Positions 8,563-16,604 of a DNA stretch of 54,188 nt are shown here, one piece after another. Origin of the DNA: Flavobacteriales bacterium (GTDB lineage Bacteria > Bacteroidota > Bacteroidia > Flavobacteriales_D > JAHECK01). The notes under the pieces were generated by a model. The model was not told the origin of the DNA, made no database searches, and saw nothing but the letters and a program-made list of their open reading frames with translations. The stretch's first letter is position 1. Every line of letters begins with the position of its first letter. The position numbers were made by a program, and so were the translations under genes. The DNA is taken from assembly GCA_024641785.1 (NCBI GenBank), contig JAHECK010000006.1, positions 1-54,188 on the forward strand, given 5' to 3'.

Positions 8563-9912
8563 TTATAGAAAAAGAACAAAGTAAAATGCTCCAGCAAAAT
8601 AACCAAGTAAAGCTAATAAGCTCATCTTTTTAAGATACCAGATAAAATCTATTCTTTCTAAACCCATTGCAGCTACACCGGCAGCAGATCCAATGATCAA
8701 TGCAGATCCTCCCGTTCCGGCACAATAAGCAAGGAAGTCCCAGAAATTACCATCCTGTACAAAATGACTTAACCATTCAACGTTTTCAGGTGTTGCTGCC
8801 TGAAGCATTTCAGGTGTTGTAACTTCATACATCCCCATTGAAGCAGCTACAAGTGGAACATTATCTATAACTGCAGAAATTAGCCCTATAGCAATGTTAA
8901 TGCTATAAATATTACCAAGTGAAGCGCGTAATGTTTCTGCCAATATGTTTAGAAATCCGGCTTCTTGAAGAGCTGCTACACCCATTAAAATACCAAGGAA
9001 AAACAAAACGCTTGAAACATCTATTTTACGTAATATATGCAAAACACTGTACTGATTTTTTTCATCATCTTTTTTACGACGATTAAGTACTTCAGTTACC
9101 AGCCAGATCACTCCTAAACTTAACATCATTCCCATGAATGGAGGAAGATGAGTGATGGTTTTAAATACAGGAACGAATAAAAGACCTAAAACCCCTAAAA
9201 TAAAGATGATATTTTTCTCACTTTTTGGAATATCTACTTCATCTTCTTCAAGAACAACAGGTTTTTCAATATTTCCCTTCATCGTAAATGTTAAAATCAA
9301 AAGAGGGACTAAAATCGTAATTAAAGAAGGGATAAATAAAACTTTTATGATAGCAAATGTGCTTAATTGACCTCCAATCCATAGCATAGTAGTAGTAACA
9401 TCTCCTATCGGTGACCAAGCTCCACCGGCATTCGCTGCTATAACCACCATACCAACATAAATCAATCGGGTATCTCTATCGTCAATTAATTTTCGAAGCA
9501 AAGAGATCATTACAATTGTGGTGGTTAAATTATCTAATACAGCTGAAAAGAAGAAAGTAAGGATACATACGATCCATAATAACTTCGCCTTATTAGTAGT
9601 TTTAATTCGATCAGTGATAACAGAAAACCCGTCAAAAGAATCAACCGTTTCTACAATTGTCATTGCGCCCAGTAGAAAGAACAATATGCTCGATATGTCA
9701 TAAAGATGATGTATCAATCCACCTTGACCATCAAACCCATGCTCAATAATGTGATGAACTTGTTCCGGGTCTCCAGGGATGTTTAGAACATAAATTGCCC
9801 AAGTAAGCATTCCTAAAATAAGGGCAGATGCCCCTTTGTCAATATGCAACGGATGTTCGAGAGCTATAAATATATAGCCTAAAATAAACACCGATAATAT
9901 CATCATATCCAT
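8563..9912 (-). CDS. nhaD: NhaD-family Na+/H+ antiporter
   Basis: 449 aa, polytopic, about 11-12 hydrophobic segments across the whole length. Diagnostic stretches are LEHPLHIDKGASALILGM near residue 18, VLDNLTTTIVM, ANAGGAWSPIGDVTTTMLW (about 160-180), VIDNVPLVAASMGMYE, and GGSALIIGSAAGVAAMG near the C terminus. These match the NhaD family of the IT superfamily. It would expel Na+ in exchange for H+ at the inner membrane, consistent with a marine or brackish lifestyle (inference). It appears monocistronic, 44 bases upstream of exbB on the same strand. Confidence 0.93.
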   Translation of the reverse strand: MDMMILSVFILGYIFIALEHPLHIDKGASALILGMLTWAIYVLNIPGDPEQVHHIIEHGFDGQGGLIHHLYDISSILFFLLGAMTIVETVDSFDGFSVITDRIKTTNKAKLLWIVCILTFFFSAVLDNLTTTIVMISLLRKLIDDRDTRLIYVGMVVIAANAGGAWSPIGDVTTTMLWIGGQLSTFAIIKVLFIPSLITILVPLLILTFTMKGNIEKPVVLEEDEVDIPKSEKNIIFILGVLGLLFVPVFKTITHLPPFMGMMLSLGVIWLVTEVLNRRKKDDEKNQYSVLHILRKIDVSSVLFFLGILMGVAALQEAGFLNILAETLRASLGNIYSINIAIGLISAVIDNVPLVAASMGMYEVTTPEMLQAATPENVEWLSHFVQDGNFWDFLAYCAGTGGSALIIGSAAGVAAMGLERIDFIWYLKKMSLLALLGYFAGAFYFVLFL

Positions 9913-10027
9913 AGTAAAAATTTTGAGGCAAATTATAACTAATATGGGAGTTGTAGCAATATATTTATGTTCCTTTCTTCACAATTATAGGTTTATTACT
10001 TTATCTATTAATTAGAAGTGAAAAATC

Positions 10028-11077
10028 TTAATTAATATGAATTATTCCGGCAATATGATCCTTAGTTGCTCCAGTTACAGAAGATAAAACATTAATTCTT
10101 TCATTCATTCTTAAATAACCTAAATAGGCGAAAATGAGCGCCTCTTTAAAATCGATAATATTTTTTTCCGGAACAATAATTTCATTTTCAGAAAGTGCCT
10201 TTATTCTTTCAATTAAAAAGGAATTATGGGCACCTCCGCCGGTAATAAGTGTATTTCCACCTTTCATTGAACGACAAATTTGATGGGCCATATGTTCAAT
10301 AAGTGTTCTTAAAGTATCTTGAATAGACCTATTTGTATTTAATAAAAGAGGATAAAAAGTATCAGTATACCATTCTTTCCCAAGCGATTTTGGTCCTTTT
10401 TTTTGATAAAATTGGATTGCATTTAATTTTGTGAGTAATTGTTGGTCTATATTTCCGGATCGTGCTATTTCCCCTTCCGAATCATATTCATAAGCTAATT
10501 CCTGTACAACTTCGTTAAGTGCCATATTTAAGGGGCAAATATCAAAAGCTAAAGTCTTATTCTCTAATTCAAAACTGATATTTGCAATTCCACCAAGATT
10601 AATACGATTATTATAATTTGAAAAAAGATTTCGGTCGCCTATCGGAACTAAGGGAGCTCCCTGACCTCCAAGGGCAACATCTGCACTTCTGAAATCAGCG
10701 ATCACTTTATAAGATGTTAGTGCTGAAATATATGAAGCTTGGCCAATTTGATAAGTATACCCTTTTTTTGGCTGATGAAAAAGGGTGTGACCATGAGATG
10801 ATATCGCATCAATATTTTTTAGTTTGTAAGTATCAATGAATTGTAGGATATATTCCGAGAATAATTTGGATAGGTCGATCTCTAATTGTGCAAGTTCGTT
10901 TGCATTTATTTGATCTGCATTTCTTAGTCTTTTTTTCCAAGATTCATTATAGGGAAAGGTCTTTGAGGCTTCAATTTTAAAGGAAGAATTATCCTTATAA
11001 AAAGTACAATAAGCCAAATCTACACCATCAAGGGATGTCCCCGACATTAATCCGATTAAATGGTAGTCTTTTTTCAC
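10028..11077 (-). CDS. anmK: Anhydro-N-acetylmuramic acid kinase
   Basis: 349 aa from a GTG start at 11077. The actin-like ATPase fold shows GLMSGTSLDGVDLAY at the N terminus, SSHGHTLFHQP, DFRSADVALGGQGAPLVPIGD, NLGGIANISF and LITGGGAHNSFL. It phosphorylates and opens 1,6-anhydro-MurNAc released in cell-wall turnover, giving MurNAc-6-phosphate. The open frame continues upstream to 11284, but that part lies inside the divergent acyl-CoA dehydrogenase gene. The only ordinary start codon between position 11157 and the GLMSGTS motif, other than the Met within that motif, is the GTG chosen here. The divergent neighbour begins 79 bases away. Confidence 0.93.
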   Translation of the reverse strand: MKKDYHLIGLMSGTSLDGVDLAYCTFYKDNSSFKIEASKTFPYNESWKKRLRNADQINANELAQLEIDLSKLFSEYILQFIDTYKLKNIDAISSHGHTLFHQPKKGYTYQIGQASYISALTSYKVIADFRSADVALGGQGAPLVPIGDRNLFSNYNNRINLGGIANISFELENKTLAFDICPLNMALNEVVQELAYEYDSEGEIARSGNIDQQLLTKLNAIQFYQKKGPKSLGKEWYTDTFYPLLLNTNRSIQDTLRTLIEHMAHQICRSMKGGNTLITGGGAHNSFLIERIKALSENEIIVPEKNIIDFKEALIFAYLGYLRMNERINVLSSVTGATKDHIAGIIHIN

Positions 11078-11156
11078 TATTTTCCGCTTTGCTAATCGAT
11101 TAAACTGATGTAAATTTAAGCGCTTAAAATAAACATTTCCAATAGAATTATAGATT

Positions 11157-12299
11157 ATGAATTTTGAATTTAATGAAGAGCAATTAGCAGTTAGAGATGC
11201 GGCCCGCGACTTTGCTAAAAACGTACTGTTACCTGGGGTTATTGAGAGAGATGAAAAACAAATTTTTCCAAAGGAAGAGGTCAAGCAATTAGGAGAATTA
11301 GGCTTTTTGGGAATGATGGTTGATCCAAAATACGGAGGCGGTGGAATGGATACTGTTTCTTATGTTCTTGCAATGGAAGAGATTTCCAAGATCGATGCGA
11401 GTACATCTGTTGTGATGTCTGTAAATAATTCATTGGTTTGCTGGGGACTAGAGAAGTACGGAAGTGAAGAACAAAAACAGAAATATCTGGTTCCCTTAGC
11501 TAAAGGAGAAATAATAGGTGCCTTCTGTTTATCTGAACCAGAAGCTGGATCTGATGCTACTTCGCAAAAAACAACGGCAATCGATAAAGGAGATCATTAT
11601 TTGCTTAATGGGACAAAAAATTGGATTACAAATGGAAATACTGCCTCTGTATATCTCGTAATTGCCCAAACACATGCAGAAAAGAAACATAAAGGAATTA
11701 ATGCCTTAATTATTGAAAAAGGAATGGATGGATTTGTAGTCGGTCCTAAAGAAAATAAATTGGGTATACGTGGTTCAGACACACATTCTTTAATGTTTCA
11801 AGATGTTAAAGTGCCAAAGGAAAATAGAATAGGGGATGATGGATTTGGTTTTTCTTTTGCCATGAAAGTATTGAGTGGAGGTAGAATTGGAATAGCAAGT
11901 CAAGCATTAGGAATTGCATCTGGAGCTTATGAACTTGCATTAGCTTATTCAAAAGAAAGGAAAGCATTTGGGACTGAGATCAGTAATCATCAGGCAATCG
12001 CTTTTAAGCTTGCAGATATGGCAACTGAAATTGAAGCAGCTCGATTATTATGTTTAAAAGCAGCTTCTGATAAAGACAATGGAAGAGAATATGATATTTC
12101 CGGAGCGATGGCTAAAGTCTTTGCATCTGAAACTGCAATGAAAACAACTGTGGAAGCAATTCAAGTACATGGTGGATATGGTTTTGTTAAAGAATACCAT
12201 GTAGAAAGATTGATGAGAGACGCTAAGATCACTCAAATCTATGAAGGAACTTCAGAAATTCAACGGATTGTAATTTCAAGAGGATTATTAAAACAATAA
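11157..12299 (+). CDS. Short-chain acyl-CoA dehydrogenase
   Basis: 380 aa, the usual length. The domain order is N-terminal helices; the FAD-contact segment AFCLSEPEAGSD (about residues 121-132) and NGTKNWITNG; then the C-terminal helical domain with IQVHGGYGF and QIYEGTSEIQRIVISRG, where the Glu of YEGTSE is the position of the catalytic base in butyryl/short-chain enzymes. It oxidises acyl-CoA to trans-2-enoyl-CoA and passes electrons to ETF. The sequence looks like the bcd/short-chain type, but chain-length preference cannot be read with certainty. It is followed by a strong terminator. Confidence 0.93.
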   Translation: MNFEFNEEQLAVRDAARDFAKNVLLPGVIERDEKQIFPKEEVKQLGELGFLGMMVDPKYGGGGMDTVSYVLAMEEISKIDASTSVVMSVNNSLVCWGLEKYGSEEQKQKYLVPLAKGEIIGAFCLSEPEAGSDATSQKTTAIDKGDHYLLNGTKNWITNGNTASVYLVIAQTHAEKKHKGINALIIEKGMDGFVVGPKENKLGIRGSDTHSLMFQDVKVPKENRIGDDGFGFSFAMKVLSGGRIGIASQALGIASGAYELALAYSKERKAFGTEISNHQAIAFKLADMATEIEAARLLCLKAASDKDNGREYDISGAMAKVFASETAMKTTVEAIQVHGGYGFVKEYHVERLMRDAKITQIYEGTSEIQRIVISRGLLKQ

Positions 12300-12324
12300 G
12301 AATAATATTTCAATAAATACAGAG

Positions 12325-12349
12325 AGCCGGTTTTATACCGGCTTTTTTT
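12325..12349 (+). terminator. Rho-independent terminator after the acyl-CoA dehydrogenase gene
   Basis: Stem AGCCGG / CCGGCT with a 7-base loop, followed by a run of seven T at 12343-12349. It has a T tract only on the plus strand, so it serves the acyl-CoA dehydrogenase transcript; the T tract touches the end of murF. Confidence 0.85.
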
Positions 12350-13631
12350 ATAGAAGCTCAACGAGGCTTTCTAATTTTAATCCGCGTGATCCTTTGATCA
12401 ATATGGTCTTATCTTTAATTCTGTTCTTTGAAAAATAAGATTTAGCATCTGCAGTATTGGAGAAGAAGTGCATATTCTCAGGTTTAAGACATTGAGAATA
12501 GATTGGCCCCACTAAATAAACATCCATATCCTCTTTTAATAGCAGTTCAATTACTTTCTGATGTTCTTCTACTGCAGTTTCCCCAAGTTCAAGCATATCA
12601 CCTAAGATGATCACTTTATTTTTTAATTGAAGTGATCTGAAATTTTCAATTGCACTTTTTATCGAGCTTGGATTTGCATTATAAGCATCCAGAATTAGTT
12701 TGTTAGATTCGCTTTCCATCCATTGCGATCGATTATTTGAGGGAATATATTCTTCGATCGCATCCACAATATCTTTAAAATCAACATCAAAATATTGTCC
12801 GATCGAAATAGCGATCATAGCGTTATCAAGATTATAGTCGCCTATTAGTTGAGTACTTACTTTAAGCGATTCTTTATCTTTAACTTTTAAATTGAATTCA
12901 AGAAAAGGAGAGGATGAGTGAGTTATTTCAGAATAACAATTATCACTTTTACCAAATAAAATTCTTTTATTATTTACAGATTTTTCTACCAGTAGTTGAT
13001 TTTTAGAATCAACGAATGCAAGTCCATTATTTTTTTCTAAAAATCGATAGAGTGCACATTTTGTTTCAATAATTGTTTCAAAGCTTCCAAAACCTTCCAT
13101 ATGGGCGAAACCTATATTACTAATGGCTCCAAAATTTGGTTGCGAGATCTCACATAAAAAAGCAATTTCACCTGCATGATTTGCACCCATCTCAATTATT
13201 GCTATTTCAATATCTTGTCCGATGGAAAGTAAAGTTAAGGGTACTCCAATATGATTGTTATAATTACCGGGCGTTGCTTTGACTTTATATTTTTTACTTA
13301 AAACAGCATTTAATAATTCTTTGGTTGTGGTTTTCCCATTACTTCCGGTAATTCCAATAATAGGTATTTTCAATTGATCCCTATGATATTTTGCTAATTC
13401 TTGTAATGATTCAAGAACGTCTTCAACTAAAATACATCCTTCAATGAAGTGTTCTTTTTCATCGATTACAGCATAACTGCAACCACTATCTAATGCTTCT
13501 TTTGCAAATGCATTGGCATTAAATTGAGACCCTTTTAATGCAAAGAAGATACTATTCTTAAATATATTTCGGGTGTCTGTAGTTACCCCACTGGATTCTT
13601 TAAATAAAGAATATAATTCAGGAATGCTCAT
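12348..13631 (-). CDS. murF: UDP-N-acetylmuramoyl-tripeptide--D-alanyl-D-alanine ligase
   Basis: 427 aa. The N-terminal UDP-binding domain is followed by the Mur-ligase ATP loop GITGSNGKTTTKELL (about residues 94-108), the central EMGANHAGEI motif and the C-terminal domain with LDAYNANPSS. It adds D-Ala-D-Ala to UDP-MurNAc-tripeptide, the last cytoplasmic step of peptidoglycan precursor synthesis. It stands alone rather than in a dcw cluster. A terminator-like hairpin sits directly upstream of its ATG, so either its promoter lies in the few bases between hairpin and start or it depends on readthrough from gldJ. Confidence 0.95.
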   Translation of the reverse strand: MSIPELYSLFKESSGVTTDTRNIFKNSIFFALKGSQFNANAFAKEALDSGCSYAVIDEKEHFIEGCILVEDVLESLQELAKYHRDQLKIPIIGITGSNGKTTTKELLNAVLSKKYKVKATPGNYNNHIGVPLTLLSIGQDIEIAIIEMGANHAGEIAFLCEISQPNFGAISNIGFAHMEGFGSFETIIETKCALYRFLEKNNGLAFVDSKNQLLVEKSVNNKRILFGKSDNCYSEITHSSSPFLEFNLKVKDKESLKVSTQLIGDYNLDNAMIAISIGQYFDVDFKDIVDAIEEYIPSNNRSQWMESESNKLILDAYNANPSSIKSAIENFRSLQLKNKVIILGDMLELGETAVEEHQKVIELLLKEDMDVYLVGPIYSQCLKPENMHFFSNTADAKSYFSKNRIKDKTILIKGSRGLKLESLVELL

Positions 13632-13641
13632 ATGCGAAAAT

Positions 13642-13673
13642 AAAAAACCCTAAGTCAATGAACTTAGGGTTTT
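13642..13673 (-). terminator. Strong hairpin terminator between gldJ and murF
   Basis: A perfect 12-base-pair stem (13644-13655 with 13662-13673, loop of 6) is followed on the minus strand by a run of six T. It is placed to stop gldJ transcription. It ends only about 10 bases before the murF start codon, which is unusual. Confidence 0.85.
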
Positions 13674-13693
13674 CAATATTTTTTCAATAAATT

Positions 13694-15433
13694 TTATTTT
13701 CTTTTTCCAGCACCAAAACCGGTTGGACTTCCAACTCTAGTCATTGCGCAACGGAAACCAATAGTTGCAGTCGCTTCACGCTCATCAAGGAAACGTCTTG
13801 TAGAAGGTTGAATATAAAATGCTCTATCATCCCATGCTCCACCTTTATATACTCTAGCTCTATCACTGATCAAGGTTGTTTTACCCCAATCGTACATTCT
13901 GTTTCCTTTTTCTTCATAACTAGGATCTTGATAATAAATACTTGATGCGAAATCACCATCTTCATAATCTATATTATCAGCTTCACGGTAATTTCTTCGG
14001 TCGATGTTTTCCTCAATGCTAACATTTCTCATTCTCAAGTTTCCAGGTGTTTCAGTAATGTTTTCAGAAAATCCTTTAAGTATCATTGCAGAGATCGTTA
14101 GCTCTGTGCCTTTGATCAATTCAACAGTTTCTTTAATTTTTTGATTTGCAGCTTCTCCTTTGTCTTCTTTAATTAGAATATCAGCGTCATCAACTGCAGT
14201 AGTAACATTTGCAATCAAACTCGCTTCTTCTGGAGTAGATCTGCCCTGCATAGTACGATCAAATTTCGCCATATAGTCTTTAATACCTGCAACATCATAG
14301 TCAATTTGATCTGATTTTTGTGCAATACTACCATCAGGATTCAAAACTTTAGTTTCATAAACATTTCCTCTAAACGGACGGAATTCATCAACATCTTCTG
14401 AACTTGTAGGACGATATACATCCATTACCCATTCACTAACATTACCAGCCATATTATAAAGACCAAAATCATTTGGCCAATAAGAATATACGTCATTAGT
14501 GATATCTGCACCATCATTTAAATGACCGGCAACTCCCATATAGTCTCCTCTTCCTCTAACGAAATTGGCCATTAAATCTCCATAAAATGCATTTTTATAA
14601 TTGTCATTTCTTAGGTAATTACCATTCCATGGGAATATTTTTTGACCACTGATCAACTCTTCATAAGTATTACCAATTAATGAATAAGCAGCATATTCCC
14701 ACTCAGCTTCTGTAGGTAGTCGATATCTTGGAAGTAAAACTCCATCTTCCATTCTGATATTACGTGTTTCTTTATTTGGATCCATATCAGTAACCCCATC
14801 TTCTCTTTTACCAGATTCATATTGTCCGGCTAAATAAGCATCAGTACTAAAATGATCTTCATTTATTTGGTTTGGGAACCATTCAAATAAACCTTCTCGG
14901 ATAAGAATAAGCTCATTTACACGATCCGATCTCCAGGCGCAAAAGTCATTTGCTTGCAACCAATTAACCCCTACTACAGGATAGTCCCTATAAGCAGGAT
15001 GACGTAAATAATATTCCGTCATAGGCTCATTATAAGCAAGTTTTTCTCTCCAGACAAGTGTGTCAGGCAAAGCTTTGGCATAAATTTCGGGATAATCTGC
15101 ACCATAAACTCTCATGGTCCAATAAAGGTATTCCAGCCAGTGGAAATTTGTTACTTCTGTTTCATCCATATAAAAGGAAGACACAGTTACTTTACGTGAA
15201 TTGTTAGTCCAATCGAACATAACATCGTCATAAACCTGACCCATTGTAAATGCACCACCTTCTATAAAGACAAGACCGGGTCCGGTTTCTTGATCCATAA
15301 AAGGAGTTTTTTCGAAACCACCATTTTTCTCATCATTATAAGACCAACCTGTTGAAGTTGATGTTTCGTGACTACATGAAGAAATGGAACCTATAAAGGC
15401 CACTCCTAAAATGAAATGAAGTAAATTTTTCAT
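13694..15433 (-). CDS. gldJ: Gliding motility / type IX secretion lipoprotein GldJ
   Basis: 579 aa from ATG 15433. It has a lipoprotein signal with lipobox SISSC (Cys20). The mature start TGWSYNDEKNGGF is characteristic of GldJ. The body is an FGE/sulfatase-modifying-factor fold: VFIEGGAFTMGQVYDD, VVGVNWLQANDFCAWRSDRVN, YRLPTEAEWEYAAYS, NMAGNVSEWVMDVYRPT and TIGFRCAMTRVG. GldJ is an outer-membrane lipoprotein of the T9SS/gliding apparatus that stabilises GldK; it is not an active formylglycine generator. In-frame ATGs at 15442 and 15457 exist, but a TAnnTTTG box at 15465-15472 favours the 15433 start. It lies beside porP, porU and porV, matching the known gldJ-porU-porV neighbourhood. Confidence 0.93.
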   Translation of the reverse strand: MKNLLHFILGVAFIGSISSCSHETSTSTGWSYNDEKNGGFEKTPFMDQETGPGLVFIEGGAFTMGQVYDDVMFDWTNNSRKVTVSSFYMDETEVTNFHWLEYLYWTMRVYGADYPEIYAKALPDTLVWREKLAYNEPMTEYYLRHPAYRDYPVVGVNWLQANDFCAWRSDRVNELILIREGLFEWFPNQINEDHFSTDAYLAGQYESGKREDGVTDMDPNKETRNIRMEDGVLLPRYRLPTEAEWEYAAYSLIGNTYEELISGQKIFPWNGNYLRNDNYKNAFYGDLMANFVRGRGDYMGVAGHLNDGADITNDVYSYWPNDFGLYNMAGNVSEWVMDVYRPTSSEDVDEFRPFRGNVYETKVLNPDGSIAQKSDQIDYDVAGIKDYMAKFDRTMQGRSTPEEASLIANVTTAVDDADILIKEDKGEAANQKIKETVELIKGTELTISAMILKGFSENITETPGNLRMRNVSIEENIDRRNYREADNIDYEDGDFASSIYYQDPSYEEKGNRMYDWGKTTLISDRARVYKGGAWDDRAFYIQPSTRRFLDEREATATIGFRCAMTRVGSPTGFGAGKRK

Positions 15434-15464
15434 ATTTATCATTTTTCTCTTTTGCATCTTACTG

Positions 15465-15472
15465 CAAATGTA
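15465..15472 (-). promoter_or_regulatory. Putative -7 box for gldJ
   Basis: The minus strand reads TACATTTG, a full match to TAnnTTTG. It lies between the upstream porP/sprF gene and gldJ, 31 bases before the chosen ATG at 15433, suggesting that gldJ can be transcribed on its own. Confidence 0.5.
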
Positions 15473-15486
15473 AATTTTTTATAAAA

Positions 15487-16458
15487 CTAAAAACTAGGAC
15501 AACTTATTGTACGGAACCTACGCCTTTTTGGTTTGCAATCGAAACGATAACCTACAGAAACTTCATGAGAACCCCCGGTAGCAGTAGATAATTCGCTTGT
15601 TGTTAGATCGTAGGAATAGCCAATTTTTAAACTTTCCAGCTCTAAACCTAGCAATAAAATGAATGCATCCGAGAATCGATACCATGCTCCAAACACCACG
15701 GGACCCTTTTTGGCATAGAGACCAACATTTATTTGTTGAAAATCACCTTGACGTTGATATAGAACATTTGGAGAGATTACAATATCATCTTTTCTGTTAA
15801 CAGGTCCCGCATTGATACTTGCACCGGCATGAACCGTATATTTAATAGGTAATCTACTATCGCTTAAAATGAGAGACTCATTTGGTTGTGTTAAGTGATC
15901 TGCAGCAAATCCAACAAAAAAGACATCACTATATAGTAATACCCCTGCGCTAAAATCAGCTTTATTTACATTTCCACCTCTTTGAACATCATTCGAAGTG
16001 TAAATAAATCCTCTTCGTGGATCAATCTGATCTCCAAAAGTTAATTTATCCCAATTAATTGATTTTTGAAACCAACTTGCTTCTAATGCAAAATTAATAC
16101 TTACAGATCTTGATAATGTCTGAGAATAAGAATACATCAAAGCGATTTTATTTGTCGTTAATGATCCTTTTCCTGCAACATCACTCATTATATATCCACC
16201 TACTCCACCCGAAAGTCCTCTTACATATTGATCATATGATGCATTATAAGTTACAAATGAACCAGGTATTGATGGCCATTGATTCCTATAATTAACATGA
16301 ATACTAGGACAGTAAGCTGTCCCCGCAAAGGCAGGATTTAAGTACAAAGGGTTAGCATAGAACTGCGTAAATTGCGGGTCCTGAGCTTTTATACTGGTTA
16401 TTGATAAGACAGTAAAAAGGACTAACGCTATAGACGAAAAGGTAAAATTTCTCACCAT
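15487..16458 (-). CDS. PorP/SprF family outer-membrane protein (paralogue 1)
   Basis: 323 aa with a signal peptide (cleavage near IKAQ, residue 25). The diagnostic mature N terminus AQDPQFTQFYANPLYLNPAF is followed by alternating beta-strand-rich sequence that would form an outer-membrane barrel, ending in GGSHEVSVGYRF and a basic Cys-containing tail. The family includes P. gingivalis PorP and F. johnsoniae SprF; SprF-type members help secrete and anchor T9SS cargo with type B C-terminal domains. This copy has no adhesin gene beside it; it sits between gldJ and porU. A second copy at 37151-38140 does have an adjacent cargo gene. Confidence 0.92.
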   Translation of the reverse strand: MVRNFTFSSIALVLFTVLSITSIKAQDPQFTQFYANPLYLNPAFAGTAYCPSIHVNYRNQWPSIPGSFVTYNASYDQYVRGLSGGVGGYIMSDVAGKGSLTTNKIALMYSYSQTLSRSVSINFALEASWFQKSINWDKLTFGDQIDPRRGFIYTSNDVQRGGNVNKADFSAGVLLYSDVFFVGFAADHLTQPNESLILSDSRLPIKYTVHAGASINAGPVNRKDDIVISPNVLYQRQGDFQQINVGLYAKKGPVVFGAWYRFSDAFILLLGLELESLKIGYSYDLTTSELSTATGGSHEVSVGYRFDCKPKRRRFRTISCPSF

Positions 16459-16550
16459 GTTTTATTCGGGCTTAATGCGACCCAATTATACAAATTATAT
16501 TTTAAAACAAGGTGCTAATATATAAAGCAATATTAAATGACAAAACTCGT

Positions 16551-16558
16551 TAATTTTG
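16551..16558 (+). promoter_or_regulatory. Putative -7 box for porU
   Basis: The plus strand reads TAATTTTG, matching TAnnTTTG, 46 bases before the porU ATG within the 146-base divergent region with porP/sprF. No convincing -33 box is seen. Confidence 0.45.
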
Positions 16559-16604
16559 CATAATCATATTATAGTAAGAATTCAATTCTATTTTTTTTTA
16601 AAAA

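Noticed and set aside
11078-11284. N-terminal extension of the anmK frame by 69 residues
   Set aside because: It lies mostly antisense inside the 5' end of the acyl-CoA dehydrogenase gene, has no AnmK similarity, and the GTG at 11077 gives the normal family start just before GLMSGTSLDG.
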